64,000 nt of DNA from Aplidium turbinatum (Eukaryota > Chordata > Ascidiacea > Aplousobranchia > Polyclinidae). The translations under genes and the position numbers were made by a program. Each line of letters opens with the position of its first letter. Position 1 is the stretch's first letter. The DNA lies in contig OU964922.1 in NCBI GenBank assembly GCA_918807975.1, forward strand, positions 17,038,329-17,102,328, given 5' to 3'. This document shows positions 22,053 through 33,989 of the stretch, piece by piece. The notes under the pieces are model-generated. The model did no database searches. It was not told the origin of the DNA and was given only the letters and a program-made list of their open reading frames with translations.

Positions 22053-22870
22053 ATGACTTCAAAGACAGTTGGTCGTCATCAAGATGAGATATGGCTCATA
22101 CGCAAGTACAAACATTGTCTCACTGGGGGGAAGCTGCCATCAAAAAGAGAAGTTCTGCAAGTTTATTTCTGCTTGCATTGTATGGAAAAAAAGAAGGTTG
22201 GAGAGACTTCCTCTGCACTATCTGACATGGTATTAGATTTCTGGAAAAGAGCGAAAATTCCTTGCTAATTGAAAAAAAATTGATTGTTACTATTGAAAAA
22301 CTTGTAAACAACTGGCAGAAACTGAAGAAAAATGAAGAAAACAAAGCAAAACATTCAAATACTGCAAAAAACAAAGAAACTAAATTTTCTGAAGACTTGG
22401 ACAGATTGTTTGATATAGCACATCCAAATGCCTTGGAACTAATGCAAATTCAAGAAGACCGTGAGTTTTTAATTGCTTGAAGAGAGAAAGGGTGAAGAGG
22501 TTCCATGGCTGGAAAAGATATGACTTTGGCCCGTAAAGAAGAAAGATCGAGTAAGGGCAGAGAAGCAGAATCAAACAGGACATTTAGAGAATATCAGAGA
22601 CGAGCGGGTGAGGCTTTATCAATGAGTATCATCACGGCTTCTAGTGAATCTGAACCTGAAAATGATACAACTTTTACTCCTAATTCACTGAAATTGCATC
22701 ATTTGTACTCACCTGAACAAAAGAGAGCACAAATTCTCTTGTAACCCCGATAATGGCTGCTACTTTACATCGCACAAAAGTGAGAGATTGCTCTGCTACA
22801 TATGTCCTTGCTGAAATAGCAAAGAGCCTTGGATATGAAATAGACAACTTCACTTTTTATCTCGAGGGCC
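22053..22870 (+). pseudogene. Family X transposase-like protein, N-terminal third
   Basis: Forward frames read first a 71-residue block (DEIWLIRKYKHCLTGGKLPS, then SALSDMVLDFWKRAKIP). Next comes KFSEDLDRLFDIAHPNALEL followed by QIQEDREFLIA, then a basic acidic-patch linker (SSESEPEND), then MAATLHRTKVRDCSATYVLA. I recognise this order from a repeated, uncharacterised transposase-like protein of aquatic invertebrates and insects, recalled from memory only. At least three frame changes or stops separate the blocks. The middle and C-terminal parts of the same family occur at 43230-47612 and 61060-64000. Confidence 0.55.
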
Positions 22871-24129
22871 GCATTCAGAATCTGAATTTGTTCGAGAGCT
22901 GCAGTAGCATATAGTATAGTTAAGATTATAAGCTAAAACGTCAAATCTAACAAGTCAAAACACAAGTTTTATTTATTTTTAAAGTGACAAAAGAAACGGA
23001 GATTTTATATACAGTACATGTATTACAAAAAAGATATAAAAAATGTTTGTCTTAATCAGTGGCGGCTCGTCAGAAGGTGCTGCGGTACTGCAGCAGCACC
23101 CCCTGGCGTAATTTCCCTAGTTGCACATATAACCTAACCTTTATTGAAGAACCTAATGTATGTGTATTTCTTGAAATTCTTCTCAAACCAATCGCTAATA
23201 TGTAGAAAACAATACCACAAATCACTGTATTAAACAAATTCTGACACGGAAACTCTGGTACTGCAGTGACCTGCAGTCCCAGTTTCGGCTTGTTTGTGCT
23301 GTATTGCGCATGCGCGAAACTTTTGGAAGCGGCGATTTTGGCTGAGTGAGGGACTGCAAATTTCGCAGTACCATGTTGCCATGTTGTAGTCTTGAAATTT
23401 TCGTTACGACAGAAACTGCTGGACTATATGCCAGTGATATACCTATTGGCAACCCTTGTCAGTCGAAGCTATTCAAGTTAGCATTTAGCAAGGCAGGCAA
23501 GCGTCTGCGTGTTTTCCCTTACTAACTTACAGTGCTTTTTGAGTTGTCCAGTCTAGAGTTAGATCAATATAAATTAAGTATTTTTGTAGAGTTAGACGGC
23601 AGTGTTTCAGACAATTATGATGTTGATGCTGGACTAAGAATAGATGCATACAGAAAGCATAGGCTACCACCTTGAGTTTGACGCAAATAAATAAAAAAAA
23701 TATTTTCTTTAACTTTTATTAGCATAGATAGACCTACCGGTATATGTATAGGCTTAACCGGTTTAGTAGCTGACAGCTGTGCTGGCTACAGTTGTATACC
23801 GTACCGTACATCCAGTAGGCAGCTATTGCATGACATGTTTTGAACCGCCTTGGTTTTGTCACCTTTTCCTGTTTATTGGCATGTTCGTATATTGATGGTA
23901 GGCCTATTGTAGCTTGCACAACTATTTTCATTCCAGACACGTTAATGATGAAAAATAACCTGAACTACAGTACCGTACCGGTATATGCCAACAGTGAATA
24001 GGCTATGCATCTGTAAACTGCATTTATAATACATCAAATCCATTGTGCCAGATCAAACCTTAATGGTATGTATAAATTGCAATTTGTGTTGATTTCATAC
24101 TTAGACTAGCCTACCATTTTGTATTCAGT

Positions 24130-24798
24130 GATTTTTTTAAGAGTATTACTATTGTGCAAAAGAATTGGAAGTCATGAGTCATGACAACCATACTTTCCCA
24201 AGAAGCAAGTTCTGTAACAGTGCGTCAACTGCTACAACTTAATTTTTCACAGCTGTCCCTTCAGGATAAAGTTGCTATAAAGAGAAGAGGCTGTCCTACA
24301 CCTGATCTTCCAATAGAAAAGACAGGATTCAGGAATAATATGCAATAAGCCATAGCAAGAAGTACATTCGTGGCTTTAATACAGAATGGTACCAAAGAAA
24401 AGGTTGGCTCTGTAGCTGTGAAGTATAATAATAATCAGAGCATCATTTTGTTTTCCTTGTTTGTTGTTTAGAGGCGATGCAATATGGACAAAAGGTGGCT
24501 TTCGAAGTAGGCCTATACATAAATTGAAACAAAAACAATACAACAACATTCCACGTTATTTGAATTGTTGACATTTATTCAGAAAAATAATTTAAATGAT
24601 GCTCTCAGTGAAGTTTCCAAACTGTTAAAAATCCTCCTAATCCTTCCTATGATCACAGCAGAGCCTGAACGCTGCTTTTCAACATTAAAAAGAATCAAAA
24701 CTTTTCTGAGGAGTACCGTGAATCAAGAAAGGCTAAATGCTCTTGCCGTCATTTCAATGAAGAAAAAATTCTTCAACAGTCACCCAGATATTATTTAA
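24130..24798 (+). pseudogene. ZMYM1-like hAT transposase remnant
   Basis: Frame 24565-24798 contains LLKILLILPMITAEPERCFS, then LKRIKTFLRSTVNQERLNAL. This is the hAT dimerisation region in the form seen in zinc-finger MYM-type 1-like transposases (PVSTASAERSFSALKRIKTY). Upstream, 24200-24330 reads VRQLLQLNFSQLSLQDKVAI in pieces, plausibly the N-terminal region. The core between them is gone. Confidence 0.75.
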
Positions 24799-25077
24799 GA
24801 CAAAGTCATTAACCTTTTTGCTCAAACGAAAACAAGAAGAATGGATTTTGTCTATAAATAAGCTTTGTTCCGGTTGAAATGGAATTGTTTATTTGTAAGT
24901 AACTTATGTTTTGTAGTTTATCCCACTTGTTTACCTTTTCATCCACCCGAATTATTGCCTGCATAGTGCATGTGCACCATGCAGTGTAGGAACTTTGTGT
25001 CTTTTGTTTATTTGTTATTCATAATAATAAAATAACCCATCATTATAAAATTTGTCAGACAAACAGTAAGAAATCTT

Positions 25078-25842
25078 GTGATTCAGCGAAAGAAAAACTT
25101 TGCTGGATCATCTATGACCTTAACTGAGTCACTCACTAAGCGGAGAGTTCAACTCATCAATGATGCAAAACACCAATTCAGGAAAAGAAATGTCTGGACA
25201 ATCAATGGCAACATTTTTGTATTTATTAATTCACAGACAGTCAGACACACATACTCAAATCCTCAGAAGACATCCTAAAATTAAGTACTGATTAATTAAT
25301 CTTTTAATGTTTTGGGTTAGGCCTATAATAGCCTGTCTAATTTGTTAAAACTGCTAACTATTTACAAAACAGTGCTTATATGTATAATTGTATATATATG
25401 ATACTGCAAATAATTTTAACCAATGTATAGGCTAGACTGTTGGACACTTCCTTGTTACTTGTTAATTAGGAGAAAAAGTCTGCTTTGAATTCATCGTATT
25501 TTCCGTCCCAACAATCAGTTGTAGCAAGATCCCGATATCAATTGAGCAATTGTTCAAACTGGAATATGGTGTTTTCGTGTTTAAATTTCACAACAATTTA
25601 CTACCAGATTGCTTTTCCAACTTTTTAAATATGTCAAAGAGGTTCATAGCCTTTCTACAAGAAACCATAATAATGATTTTCTAAACATTCCATACTTCTC
25701 AAAAACGCTTACTCAGCATTCAATAGAATTCACAGGTGCGAAAACATGGAACGAACTTCCTTCTTCAATTAGAAAGACTGATACAAAGTCACTTTTTGTC
25801 CACAAACTAAAACAACATTTAAGCAAAACGCATACGCAATAG
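25078..25842 (+). pseudogene. LINE fragments: ORF1-like end and RT tail
   Basis: Frame 25078-25278 (SMTLTESLTKRRVQLINDAK, then KRNVWTINGNIFVFI) resembles the C-terminus of CR1/L2-type ORF1 proteins. Frame 25609-25842 (HSLSTRNHNNDFLNIPY, then FTGAKTWNELPSSIRK) is the usual last part of CR1-like reverse transcriptase proteins. The sequence immediately before it (KFHNNLLPDCF) fits too. The whole polymerase core is absent between them. Confidence 0.6.
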
Positions 25843-27371
25843 AAAGACTACGTAGTTTTGCATTCTTGTGAAGATTTCAGTTAAAATCCAAAATAATTTA
25901 CAAAAGATTAGGCCTACCTAACAGTAATGTCGACTGCTTGTGCTGTACTTTTACGTTTGTTTGTATATATTAACAGCAAACGCAACACTCCATGACCAAC
26001 ACGACACCAGCACAGAAAGGGATGAGAGCTTCATCAACACCATCAGGACATCATTATCTTATATACCAGCTCATCCGTTCCGTCACCCACCAGGACAAGA
26101 AACGATAACTTAAGCTGGATCTCAAACCTCAATCGTCGTAGGCTACTGTGTGATGTGCAGTCTGACCATAGAAAGAGCTCAACACCTGTTCTCTTGTGCC
26201 ACATCGAAATGGGCTTTTGCCTGAGGATGGGTTTCTTTTACGTCCAGTTTTCTTTCTTCGTCCTATTATTATTACTGAAGACTGCTCAGTGCTCATCCAC
26301 ATCAATATTTGAACTGGCAAATTCAATCCACAACACTTTTCATTAGGCTGTCATTCATTACTATATGTGTGCTTCTCTTTGTTTTTGCTGTTTGTTTTTT
26401 GGGTTTTGTGGCCATGCTAACTACAAACATATAGCCTTCAGGCACGTTTTAAACCTTTCAAGGTTTTGCCACCTTTTCCCATTCACGTGCTGGTAGGTCT
26501 ATATCGACTACTGTAGTTGGTAGTATCTTTTTAGTCCCGGATGCGTTAATGACAAAAAATAAAATGATTGATATGCAATGCACATTATGAGCAAAATGTT
26601 CCCATCTATTAACTTCAGATTTCCTATTTTGTACCAACCTTTTAGAAAAAGCAATTTTTTTATTTCAAAGTTCTAAAAGTCCACGTTTTCAACTGCTTAA
26701 AATTTTTATTTTGTTGTCCTGAAAACACCAGGAATGGCATTTTAGAGCATATAAAAGTGAAAATTTTTCTGGGGGGGCATGCCTATATTCAGGATCAACA
26801 TTTGCAGCACCCCCATGAGCAAATGTCACGAGCCGCCACTGGTCTTAATTATTTATTTGAATACAACCCACATCAAGATAACACTTTGCCAGACGCACTG
26901 TGAGCGAACAAAAACATAATACATCTGTGAGCGAATTAACATAACCAGAAAAACTGTCGCAATCGCCGCTTTTCTCTCAACCAAGAGTCTTAGCCTTGAT
27001 CCAAGACTAAAACGAAAAAGAAAGTCCCATGATGCCACAGGCCGAAGTCAGAAATTTCGATTGTGATGTAATCGGCTGTTTACAGTGTTTAGCAATGGCT
27101 TATTTGACCATAATAATAGCCATGCATTCATGCAAGATCACAATGTGACTAGGAAAACAAACTACTACAATGCGACAAAATAACTATAATTTGTCTCTAT
27201 CACGATGAAATATATGAAAAAAAGTTTAATTAGGTCATCATTGTAGTAACTAAAATTTTTAAGCAATTTTAGGATTATTTTAATATAGTTTTGCTTCAGG
27301 CTTTCACGGGCCGCACAGAAAGTTGTTACGGGCCGCATGCAGCCCGCGGGGCTGTAGTTTGCCCACCTCTG

Positions 27372-27739
27372 TGCTATATCAAACAATCTGTGCAAGTCTT
27401 CAGAAAATTTAGTTTCCTTGTTTTTTTGCAGTATTTGAATGTTTTGCTTTGTTTTCTTCATTTATCTTCAGTTTCTGTCAGTTGTTTACAAGTTTTTCAA
27501 TAGTAACAATCAATTTTTTTCAATTAGCAAGGAATTTTCGCTCTTTTCCAGAAATCTAATACCATGTCAGATAGTGCAGAGGAAGTCTCTCCAACTTTCT
27601 TTTTTTCCATACAATGCAAGCAGAAATAAACTTGCAGAACTTCTCTTTTTGATGGCAGCTTCCCCCCAGTGAGACAATGTTTGTACTTGCGTATGAGCCA
27701 TATCTCATCTTGATGACGACCAACTGTCTTTGAAGTCAT
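27372..27739 (-). pseudogene. Family X N-terminal copy in right arm
   Basis: The 71-residue frame 27739-27524 is identical in protein sequence to the one at 22053-22268 on the other strand. It is followed by the same KFSEDL.RLFDIAH block, interrupted where the hAT right end abuts it. It is therefore the inverted duplicate that makes the second arm of element 19960-28217. Confidence 0.7.
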
Positions 27740-28284
27740 AAATTTGAAGAATTCAATACAATGCTAATGCTTAAAGTACACCTTTTTATGCTGAAATAAT
27801 AACATTTATGTCACATAAATTTGCATTTGAGCCTATTGCTGTTAGCTTGTGCCATTAAAATAACTTCAAAAAATTCATAAAAATCGCCAAATTCCTTGAA
27901 TTTTCCACGATTTTCAAAGTCCGCCAGCAAACTCATATCATTACCCAGTGATCTCAAAGTAGGTTTAAACAGTGTTTAAGACCTTTGATCTGTCATATAA
28001 AGTTGTGTTTGAGCATTTATTATCCATTAGTGGCATTAAAATATTTTCTAAAAAATCATGAAAATTGCCCAATTTCTTGAATTTTTCATGTGCGGTAGCA
28101 CGCTCTAAATTTGTTTCGATTCCAATGAAATTTTGTTGTATGAGTTTTTTCATCATGTAACAATTATCAGGGGTAGCCCATTCAATTTTCCAAAAAAAAA
28201 TTTTAAAGACCACCCCATTACGACACACAAATCGAAACAAACCAAACCAAAAAAAAACAAACAAACACCAAACGGTTGCAAATA

Positions 28285-28490
28285 AACCAGATTTGGTTTT
28301 AAAAAGACTAAAATGATAACACTGGTCTTCGGAACCCAGCATAATCTCCATCGTCGCTGGGGTACTTTCTGCGATTAAAGAGACAATGCAGGATGGCAGC
28401 ACGACTCTGTTCGACTTGCCCAGAACTTCTCCATCCAACAGCCACTCCAGCACATGCCTATAAGCGACCAGCCTGAATTGCCTGGGAGAT
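28285..28490 (-). pseudogene. P2X7-type C-terminal (ballast-like) domain fragment
   Basis: Read on the minus strand, one frame gives RQFRLVAYRHVLEWLLDGEV, then LGKSNRVVLPSCIVSLI. After a one-base shift it continues KYPSDDGDYAGFRRP. The pattern YR.f..W....LG...R...PSC.V..IR..YP...g.Y.GF is that of the cytosolic P2X7-like domain, which is greatly expanded as stand-alone genes in many invertebrates. It is probably an exon or pseudo-exon of a host-type gene. No neighbouring exon was recognised. The shift between LI and KYP could be a sequencing error or real decay. Confidence 0.5.
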
Positions 28491-28821
28491 ATAACAGGTT
28501 AACAGCTTCGTTTAATAATGAATGGAACAATTACGTAACCAGCTCTTAAATGGCTGTTGAACAGTAAACAAGCTCAAGTAAACTCACTCATTCGACAACT
28601 TTCCATCGAGTCCTCTGGGCTTGCCATCTTTTTCTCAATGCTTCCTATCAACCTTGAAGAAGGTTTGTAGGACTGCTGGATTGACCATTGCATGGAAGTC
28701 GTCCAACACAGTGATGCAAGAGGTGCTCTCCGCCATGCCGTTAAGCACCCTTACAAACTGCTGTCCCTTAACCCCTTTGAAGGTTGGGGGGAGCTGTCAA
28801 TTCAACTTTTTGTATCAACAG

Positions 28822-30230
28822 TAGGCCGTTGCGTTTTGAGGTCAATTTAAAAAAAATACAAGTAATAGGTTTGGCTAGGTGGAAAATCACATAAAACCAC
28901 CCAAAAAAATTTGAGCAAAAAATATCAATGTTTAGGGGTCCCTCCGCCTCCCGAAAATGTCGAAGGCCCATTTTTCCTTGAAATTGCATAACTTCTAAAC
29001 CGCTTGAGATAGAAACTTCGTTTTTGGCTCTAAAGACTCAGAAGTCACATGTTCCTATCTGCTCTAAGAGGAATGTGTTCTTTAAAGTGAGAAAAATAGT
29101 TATGAGCCAAAAAATGATTTTCAGGGCATTCGAGACTGGCTATCATTCAAAAACAATCAAATGCCTAATGAACGGTTAATCGGGAATGTAACGCAATGCC
29201 TTCAGAACAGAAAAGTTAAAGACAGTGACGATGCAATGCCAAGCAGTATGTTGAAGCAAATTGACGACTCCATAAGATCTTATGTCACGTCCATGACTGT
29301 AGAACTGAATTCATTGTAAGCCATTTGTCTGATTCACAGGATAGTGTATCTATCGAGCTTGCGCCTCGTTATGCTCGTGTGAAATATACACAACTGTTAT
29401 AATTGTATATTCCTGTTGAGTCTGGTAACTGCATATTTCTCTTCATGACTTTGCGCGATGTGGCTTACTTGATTTCTAGATAGAGTGTATCTTTATGTTT
29501 TCTTGAAGGTATCACAGTTGTGATGTGAATTTGTTGCATTCAGTGTTCGCTAGCAGTTTTAGCTGTTTACAGTGTTCATTACGATTCCTTCAGTGTTTGT
29601 TTGTGTGCATTCAATATTCTTTAGCAGGTTCCTCTCTCAGTTTGGGAACTAAATTGGATTAGGCTACTGTATGTTGCTAGTTAACGTTGTTCTTTTCATT
29701 TTGTTACTGAGCTGACACATGCATTTCATAAACATACACCTGAATTTGTTTGTATTTTAACTTAAATGCATTCCTGAGCTAAAGATGTTTTCCAGTAGAA
29801 TGACCCCATGTTGGGATAATTTAGAATATTCACATTTATTTTGATATTTTCCTACAGTTACTTTGTTGACTTATAGTATACACAACACCTTTCAACACAA
29901 TTTACTCTGCAACTAAACATTTGTTTTTAAAATATGCATGATTAGGCAGATACTATGATTTTTCAAAGTCTCAAATGCACTGAAAATTATTTTTTGGCTC
30001 ATAACTATTTTCTCAACACTTTAAAGAACACATTCCTCTTAGAGCAGATATGAACATGTGACTTCTGAGTCTTTAGAGCCAAAAACGAAGTTTCTATCTC
30101 AAGCAGAGGGACCCCTAAACATTGATACTTTTTGCTCAAAAATTTTTTTGGGTGGTTTTATGTGATTTCCCACCTAGCCAAACCTATTACTTGTATTTTA
30201 AAAAAATTGACCTCAAAACGCAATGGCCTA
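28822..30230. mobile_element. Foldback element with 8-bp TSD
   Basis: Arms of about 250-300 bp (28822-29125 and 29985-30230) are inverted copies. They begin TAGGCC(G/A)TTGCGTTTTGAG and share AGAGGAATGTGTTCTTTAAA. The flanks are a perfect ATCAACAG (28814-28821 and 30231-30238). The 860-bp centre has only a 53-codon frame (29160-29321), which I do not recognise. It is probably a non-autonomous DNA transposon. Confidence 0.72.
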
Positions 30231-30692
30231 ATCAACAGTTGTATCTCTAAAACCACTGAGGTTGCGACTGCGAGATTTCTTGAATTTTCCTAACTTTTAT
30301 TCACCTCTATTGAGCTGAAATTTTGAGAGAAAAAAGTTATAAATTGAGAGATATAAGGCATTTCTCAGCACATCCTATGAATTATTTCATAAACTATTGT
30401 TCAAATTTTTCCCCGCAGCTGAAAGAAAGTAATTAATTTGGCCAATGTCTCGTTAATCCTAACTTTTTATGTAAAATTATGCAAAAAATTTGGAGCTGGT
30501 ATACAAGTCCCCCCCTTGGTAACTCATGACAAAGAGGAATTGACCAAAACATGTGGATTGAAGTGTGTGAACAGTAAAGCAAAGGTGGAGTAGTTTCACC
30601 CTATATGTTTGGTCGAGTCCTGGTTTGCCAGGGTGGAAATAATGCAACAGCGAAGTGAGGAACATTGGTAAACATAGGAAATGTGAAATAAA

Positions 30693-30770
30693 CCCACAGT
30701 CAGCAAATCTACGTTAATTTAACGTTTACAAATGTTAAATCAATGTAAAAGGACTGAATTGCTGAGTGGG
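30693..30770. mobile_element. Diverged palindromic MITE copy
   Basis: CCCACAGTCAGC and GCTGAGTGGG close a hairpin with ACGTTAATTTAACGTT-like centre. It is the same design as 16721-16808 but more diverged. Confidence 0.55.
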
Positions 30771-33599
30771 TCGTTATTGTTTAAAACACAAAAAATACAC
30801 GTAAAGGCGACAAAGCGATACAAGAGCAAGGCAGCGATTATGTTTCTGGCCAAAACAAATTAACTTTTGACATCAAAAATAAAAATGATTTTAACAAAGC
30901 TTCAAAATTTGTCGTAAAAAATATTGCAGAGATACAATAAACATAATCATTTTGTGCCAGATTGTGAGAAGACTTCCTAGATTCTTTTCAAACATTTGCA
31001 GGATTGCAAATTATTTTCTATAACTTCATATTGCCAAAAAATGGCTTCTTGGTTGAAAAAACGTGACTACAATTCTATAAAAAAATTCTTAGGCCTACTA
31101 CATTGAAGCAATGAAATGTTTTTTTGTGATTTTTTCTGATGACGTTTTACAACATCCGAAAAGTACGAAATAATAATGATGAATAATTTCACATAACCAT
31201 GGTTTGTAAACGCTTCACAAAAATTGTTGCTTAGACTTTACTGTTGGACGTAAAACATTTGTAAAAGAAAACTGTCAGGTTACGTATTTATAATGTTTAA
31301 TAGAGCAGCATGCAAACTACGCGTTTATGGCATTTGCATCGTGTTATGATTCCCGCGAATTTCCCACAAGGTCTTTGTTTTTATCGTGATATTTTTGTTC
31401 CTTTTCTGTCCTAAACTTGAAGTCACTGTGCACCACAATCCATATCGCTTTTTAGACTCAGTCTTCATTGAAAATCTTTTGTGTGGACGTGGTGCATCAT
31501 TTCAAGTAGTGTCTTCACTTGAACTGTTACACAAACCGCCCAGAACCAAGTTGATTATGAACATTATAGCCGTTGAGTGGCCGTTATTGCATGTGTGGAA
31601 TTATTAGATGTTTGACTAAATTCATGCCAAAGTCGAGTAAACTCTGCTTTTGGGACCCCTGCTGTTATTTACGCTATTTTTTGTTGATAAGCAGCATTTT
31701 TTCAAGATAAATGAAGACATCGGTATTGTTCGTCACTTAGATTTAGTTTTCTCAGCATTGTTTATTCATTCTTTGATCTGTAGCGGACGCTGCTTTCAGC
31801 ATATCCACCCATACACAGCCATCAGTGGGATGGCAACATTCCTGGGCAAAGTCGACAAGGAATGATAGGACACGAGGTCGATTATGCTGCTGTATCGTTT
31901 ACTAACTCAACTCAGAAGATCAATGCTTGCTCACAACGTAATTGTTTATAGTTTTTAATCTTCGATCCAGCAACACAGAAAGTAAAGGAAAACACCAGAA
32001 TCATCAAAGCTCCATCACCAACAACTGGATACGAAATGTTGTCGCTGCTACATTATTAACAATAACTTGATCCAAACGTCATCCTGGCAGTGCCAAAAAT
32101 AGAAAACAGTAGCAACAACGAAACCGATATATTGCTTTAGAATTACCAAGACTGATTTCTTGATACTGGTTTTAAGTTCTGATTTTAGATATTGCATTCA
32201 ACTGAAAGAACCGACTTTTCATATTAAACAAAAACTCCACAAACTGATTTTACATATTGCAAAACTCTACAAAAGACTAATTTTCACATAACAAAAGACT
32301 GATTTTCACATAGCAAACGACTGATTGATTTTAAATCATGAGCTAAACTTCTTTAAGAAGGTACTAGTGTGGGATTGCGAGTTTTACATACGATCACACA
32401 ACGCAACACGACTGCAAATCTACATAACGATGAACCAAGGTAGGAATTCGGCATAGTGAAGTTGATTACTGAAGTTGAATTCCCGATTACTGAATTGAAT
32501 TCCCGAGACGTGCAGTTATGCGCTCAAGGCGGAGCCTTCTGGACAATTCTAGTGACGTGTACGTGTGACGTCAGAGCTCTCTAGCGCTACAGATCCATTA
32601 GTTTGTCTCACTTTTTGGTATAATCGGATCGTTTATAAATGGCGCGTTTTCACAATAGCCGGCCTCTTATACATTGGCGCAACGTATTCAGGTGTTGAAT
32701 CAATGATCAAAAAAGCTGATTTGTTGTTTGTCTTATGTGACGCATTTTGTGACACATTATGACAGCATTATGCCTGGTCTACATTACAAAATATTTTGTA
32801 GTGAAGACGAGGCATTATCATCTTTATTTTGCGCTCTTTGGAACAACTCACAGTGCACTGTGAAACAAAAATGCAACACATAACAACAAGTAGGCGACAT
32901 AAAGCAGCAAAGAGACATGTAGTGATCGAGTTAGCAGCTACGTGATCTCATAATTTTGAGTATACAGTATGTCACAATTACTGTTTGCAAAAACGCCATT
33001 TCTTCAGCTTCTTCCAAAAGCATTTGCAGTGATACATTTCCTCAATTGCAAGTTTTGTCATTAAGAGCATTTCCATAGAACGTTTATTTCGAAACTAGGT
33101 TTTTTGTGTCACTACCGAAGGGAAGATTTCTTATTGTAACGTTTTTTATTCGTCAATGGATATTTGCTGGTTGAAACAACTGTTTTGAATTGTTTGTGGC
33201 CTACATTGATCCTGGATTGCTATTCTTCGTAAAGCTGATACCGCAAAAAACGTTTGCTATTATTGTTTCTAATTAACAACTTTGTGATCACTGGCTTTTC
33301 TTTTGTAGCATAAGAAATAACGCGCTTTGTGTTATTGAGGTCAAACCAAACAATGGAAAACAAGAGGATGTTTCTCTCTGCTCGCGCATATCGATGCACG
33401 AAGCAATTATGAGCTTATGGCTTGTTATCGCAATGTAATGCATTTCACGCCTTGCTTGAAGTTAGCTAAAAATAGAAAAAATTCGCCAAAATCTTGAATT
33501 TACAAGAAAACTACACAACTTTTAGCATCAAATTTAGTATCATCAGATCTGCCTGGCAATTTTAGGAAAAGTCAAGAAAAACCAAGTGCATGGCGTTAC
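30771..33599. other. No recognisable gene (about 2.8 kb)
   Basis: AT-rich sequence with short unsupported frames (longest about 73 residues). No TIR pair, tRNA-like block or known motif was found. 33478-33600 has the AT-rich texture often seen next to hAT ends. Confidence 0.5.
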
Positions 33600-33989
33600 C
33601 AGGGTTGGAAAAATCCTGATTTTTTTAGATAAAATAGCACCGAGTCTACTTTGGGGAAGGGATCATTTTAGTGAGATAGCAGAATTATTTTTAACCCCTT
33701 GATTGATTGAAAGGCTTTGCTTTGCAAGTGTTTAATCATTTCTATTATCATATTGTAGGCCAGCCTGTCTATTGCACATATTTTTAATACTAAATCATAA
33801 TGTGCATAACGAGATCGAGGTACGTCTCAGACTGTCATCTCACTACACTAAGATCTTTCCTTACGTTTGAGCGCACATCACTTTGCTTTTTTGCTCAACT
33901 GATGCATAGCCTACAACCAGACTTTTTGCAAAAAAAGTTTAACTGTGTAACATATGTTACCGACGTACCATACCAAAACAATAAAAGAT

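Larger units (their letters stand above)
23057..26841 (+). mobile_element. ZMYM1-type hAT transposon
   Basis: The ends CAGTGGCGGCTCGT and ACGAGCCGCCACTG are flanked by the perfect duplication GTCTTAAT (23049-23056 and 26842-26849). The interior holds a C-terminal transposase remnant (24565-24798) and LINE fragments (25078-25842). The catalytic core is missing, so this is a dead copy of about 3.8 kb. Confidence 0.85.
22861..27371. mobile_element. Damaged hAT in family X foldback centre
   Basis: A hAT right end lies at 27290-27371 (GGGCCGCATGCAGCCCGCGG, then GTTTGCCCACCTCTG), followed by TGCTATAT in the right arm. The GGGCCGCATTCAGAATCTG block at 22865 may be the opposite subterminal part. Its left terminus is not found, so a deletion at the left side is likely. 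The intact-ended hAT 23057-26841 lies inside. Confidence 0.45.
19960..28217. mobile_element. Foldback transposon carrying family X N-terminus
   Basis: The ends TAGGGTGGTCTTTAAAATTT and the matching inverted sequence at 28170-28217 are flanked by the 9-bp direct repeat TTACGACAC (19951-19959 and 28218-28226). The inverted arms are long. The left arm is 19960-20256 plus 21862 to about 22450, and the right arm is about 27372-28217. The left arm was split by a partial LTR element (20257-21856) and the centre by hAT insertions. Each arm codes the same 71-residue peptide. The superfamily is not certain; I call it family X. Confidence 0.75.

Noticed and set aside
19960-28217. Polinton/Maverick because of long inverted ends
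   Set aside because: No polymerase B, integrase, capsid or ATPase trace was seen. The duplication is about 9 bp and the coding trace is family X.
27965-28453. 162-codon minus-strand frame as one protein
   Set aside because: It crosses the right terminus of the foldback at 28217, so it joins unrelated sequences. Only its first third belongs to the P2X7-like fragment.
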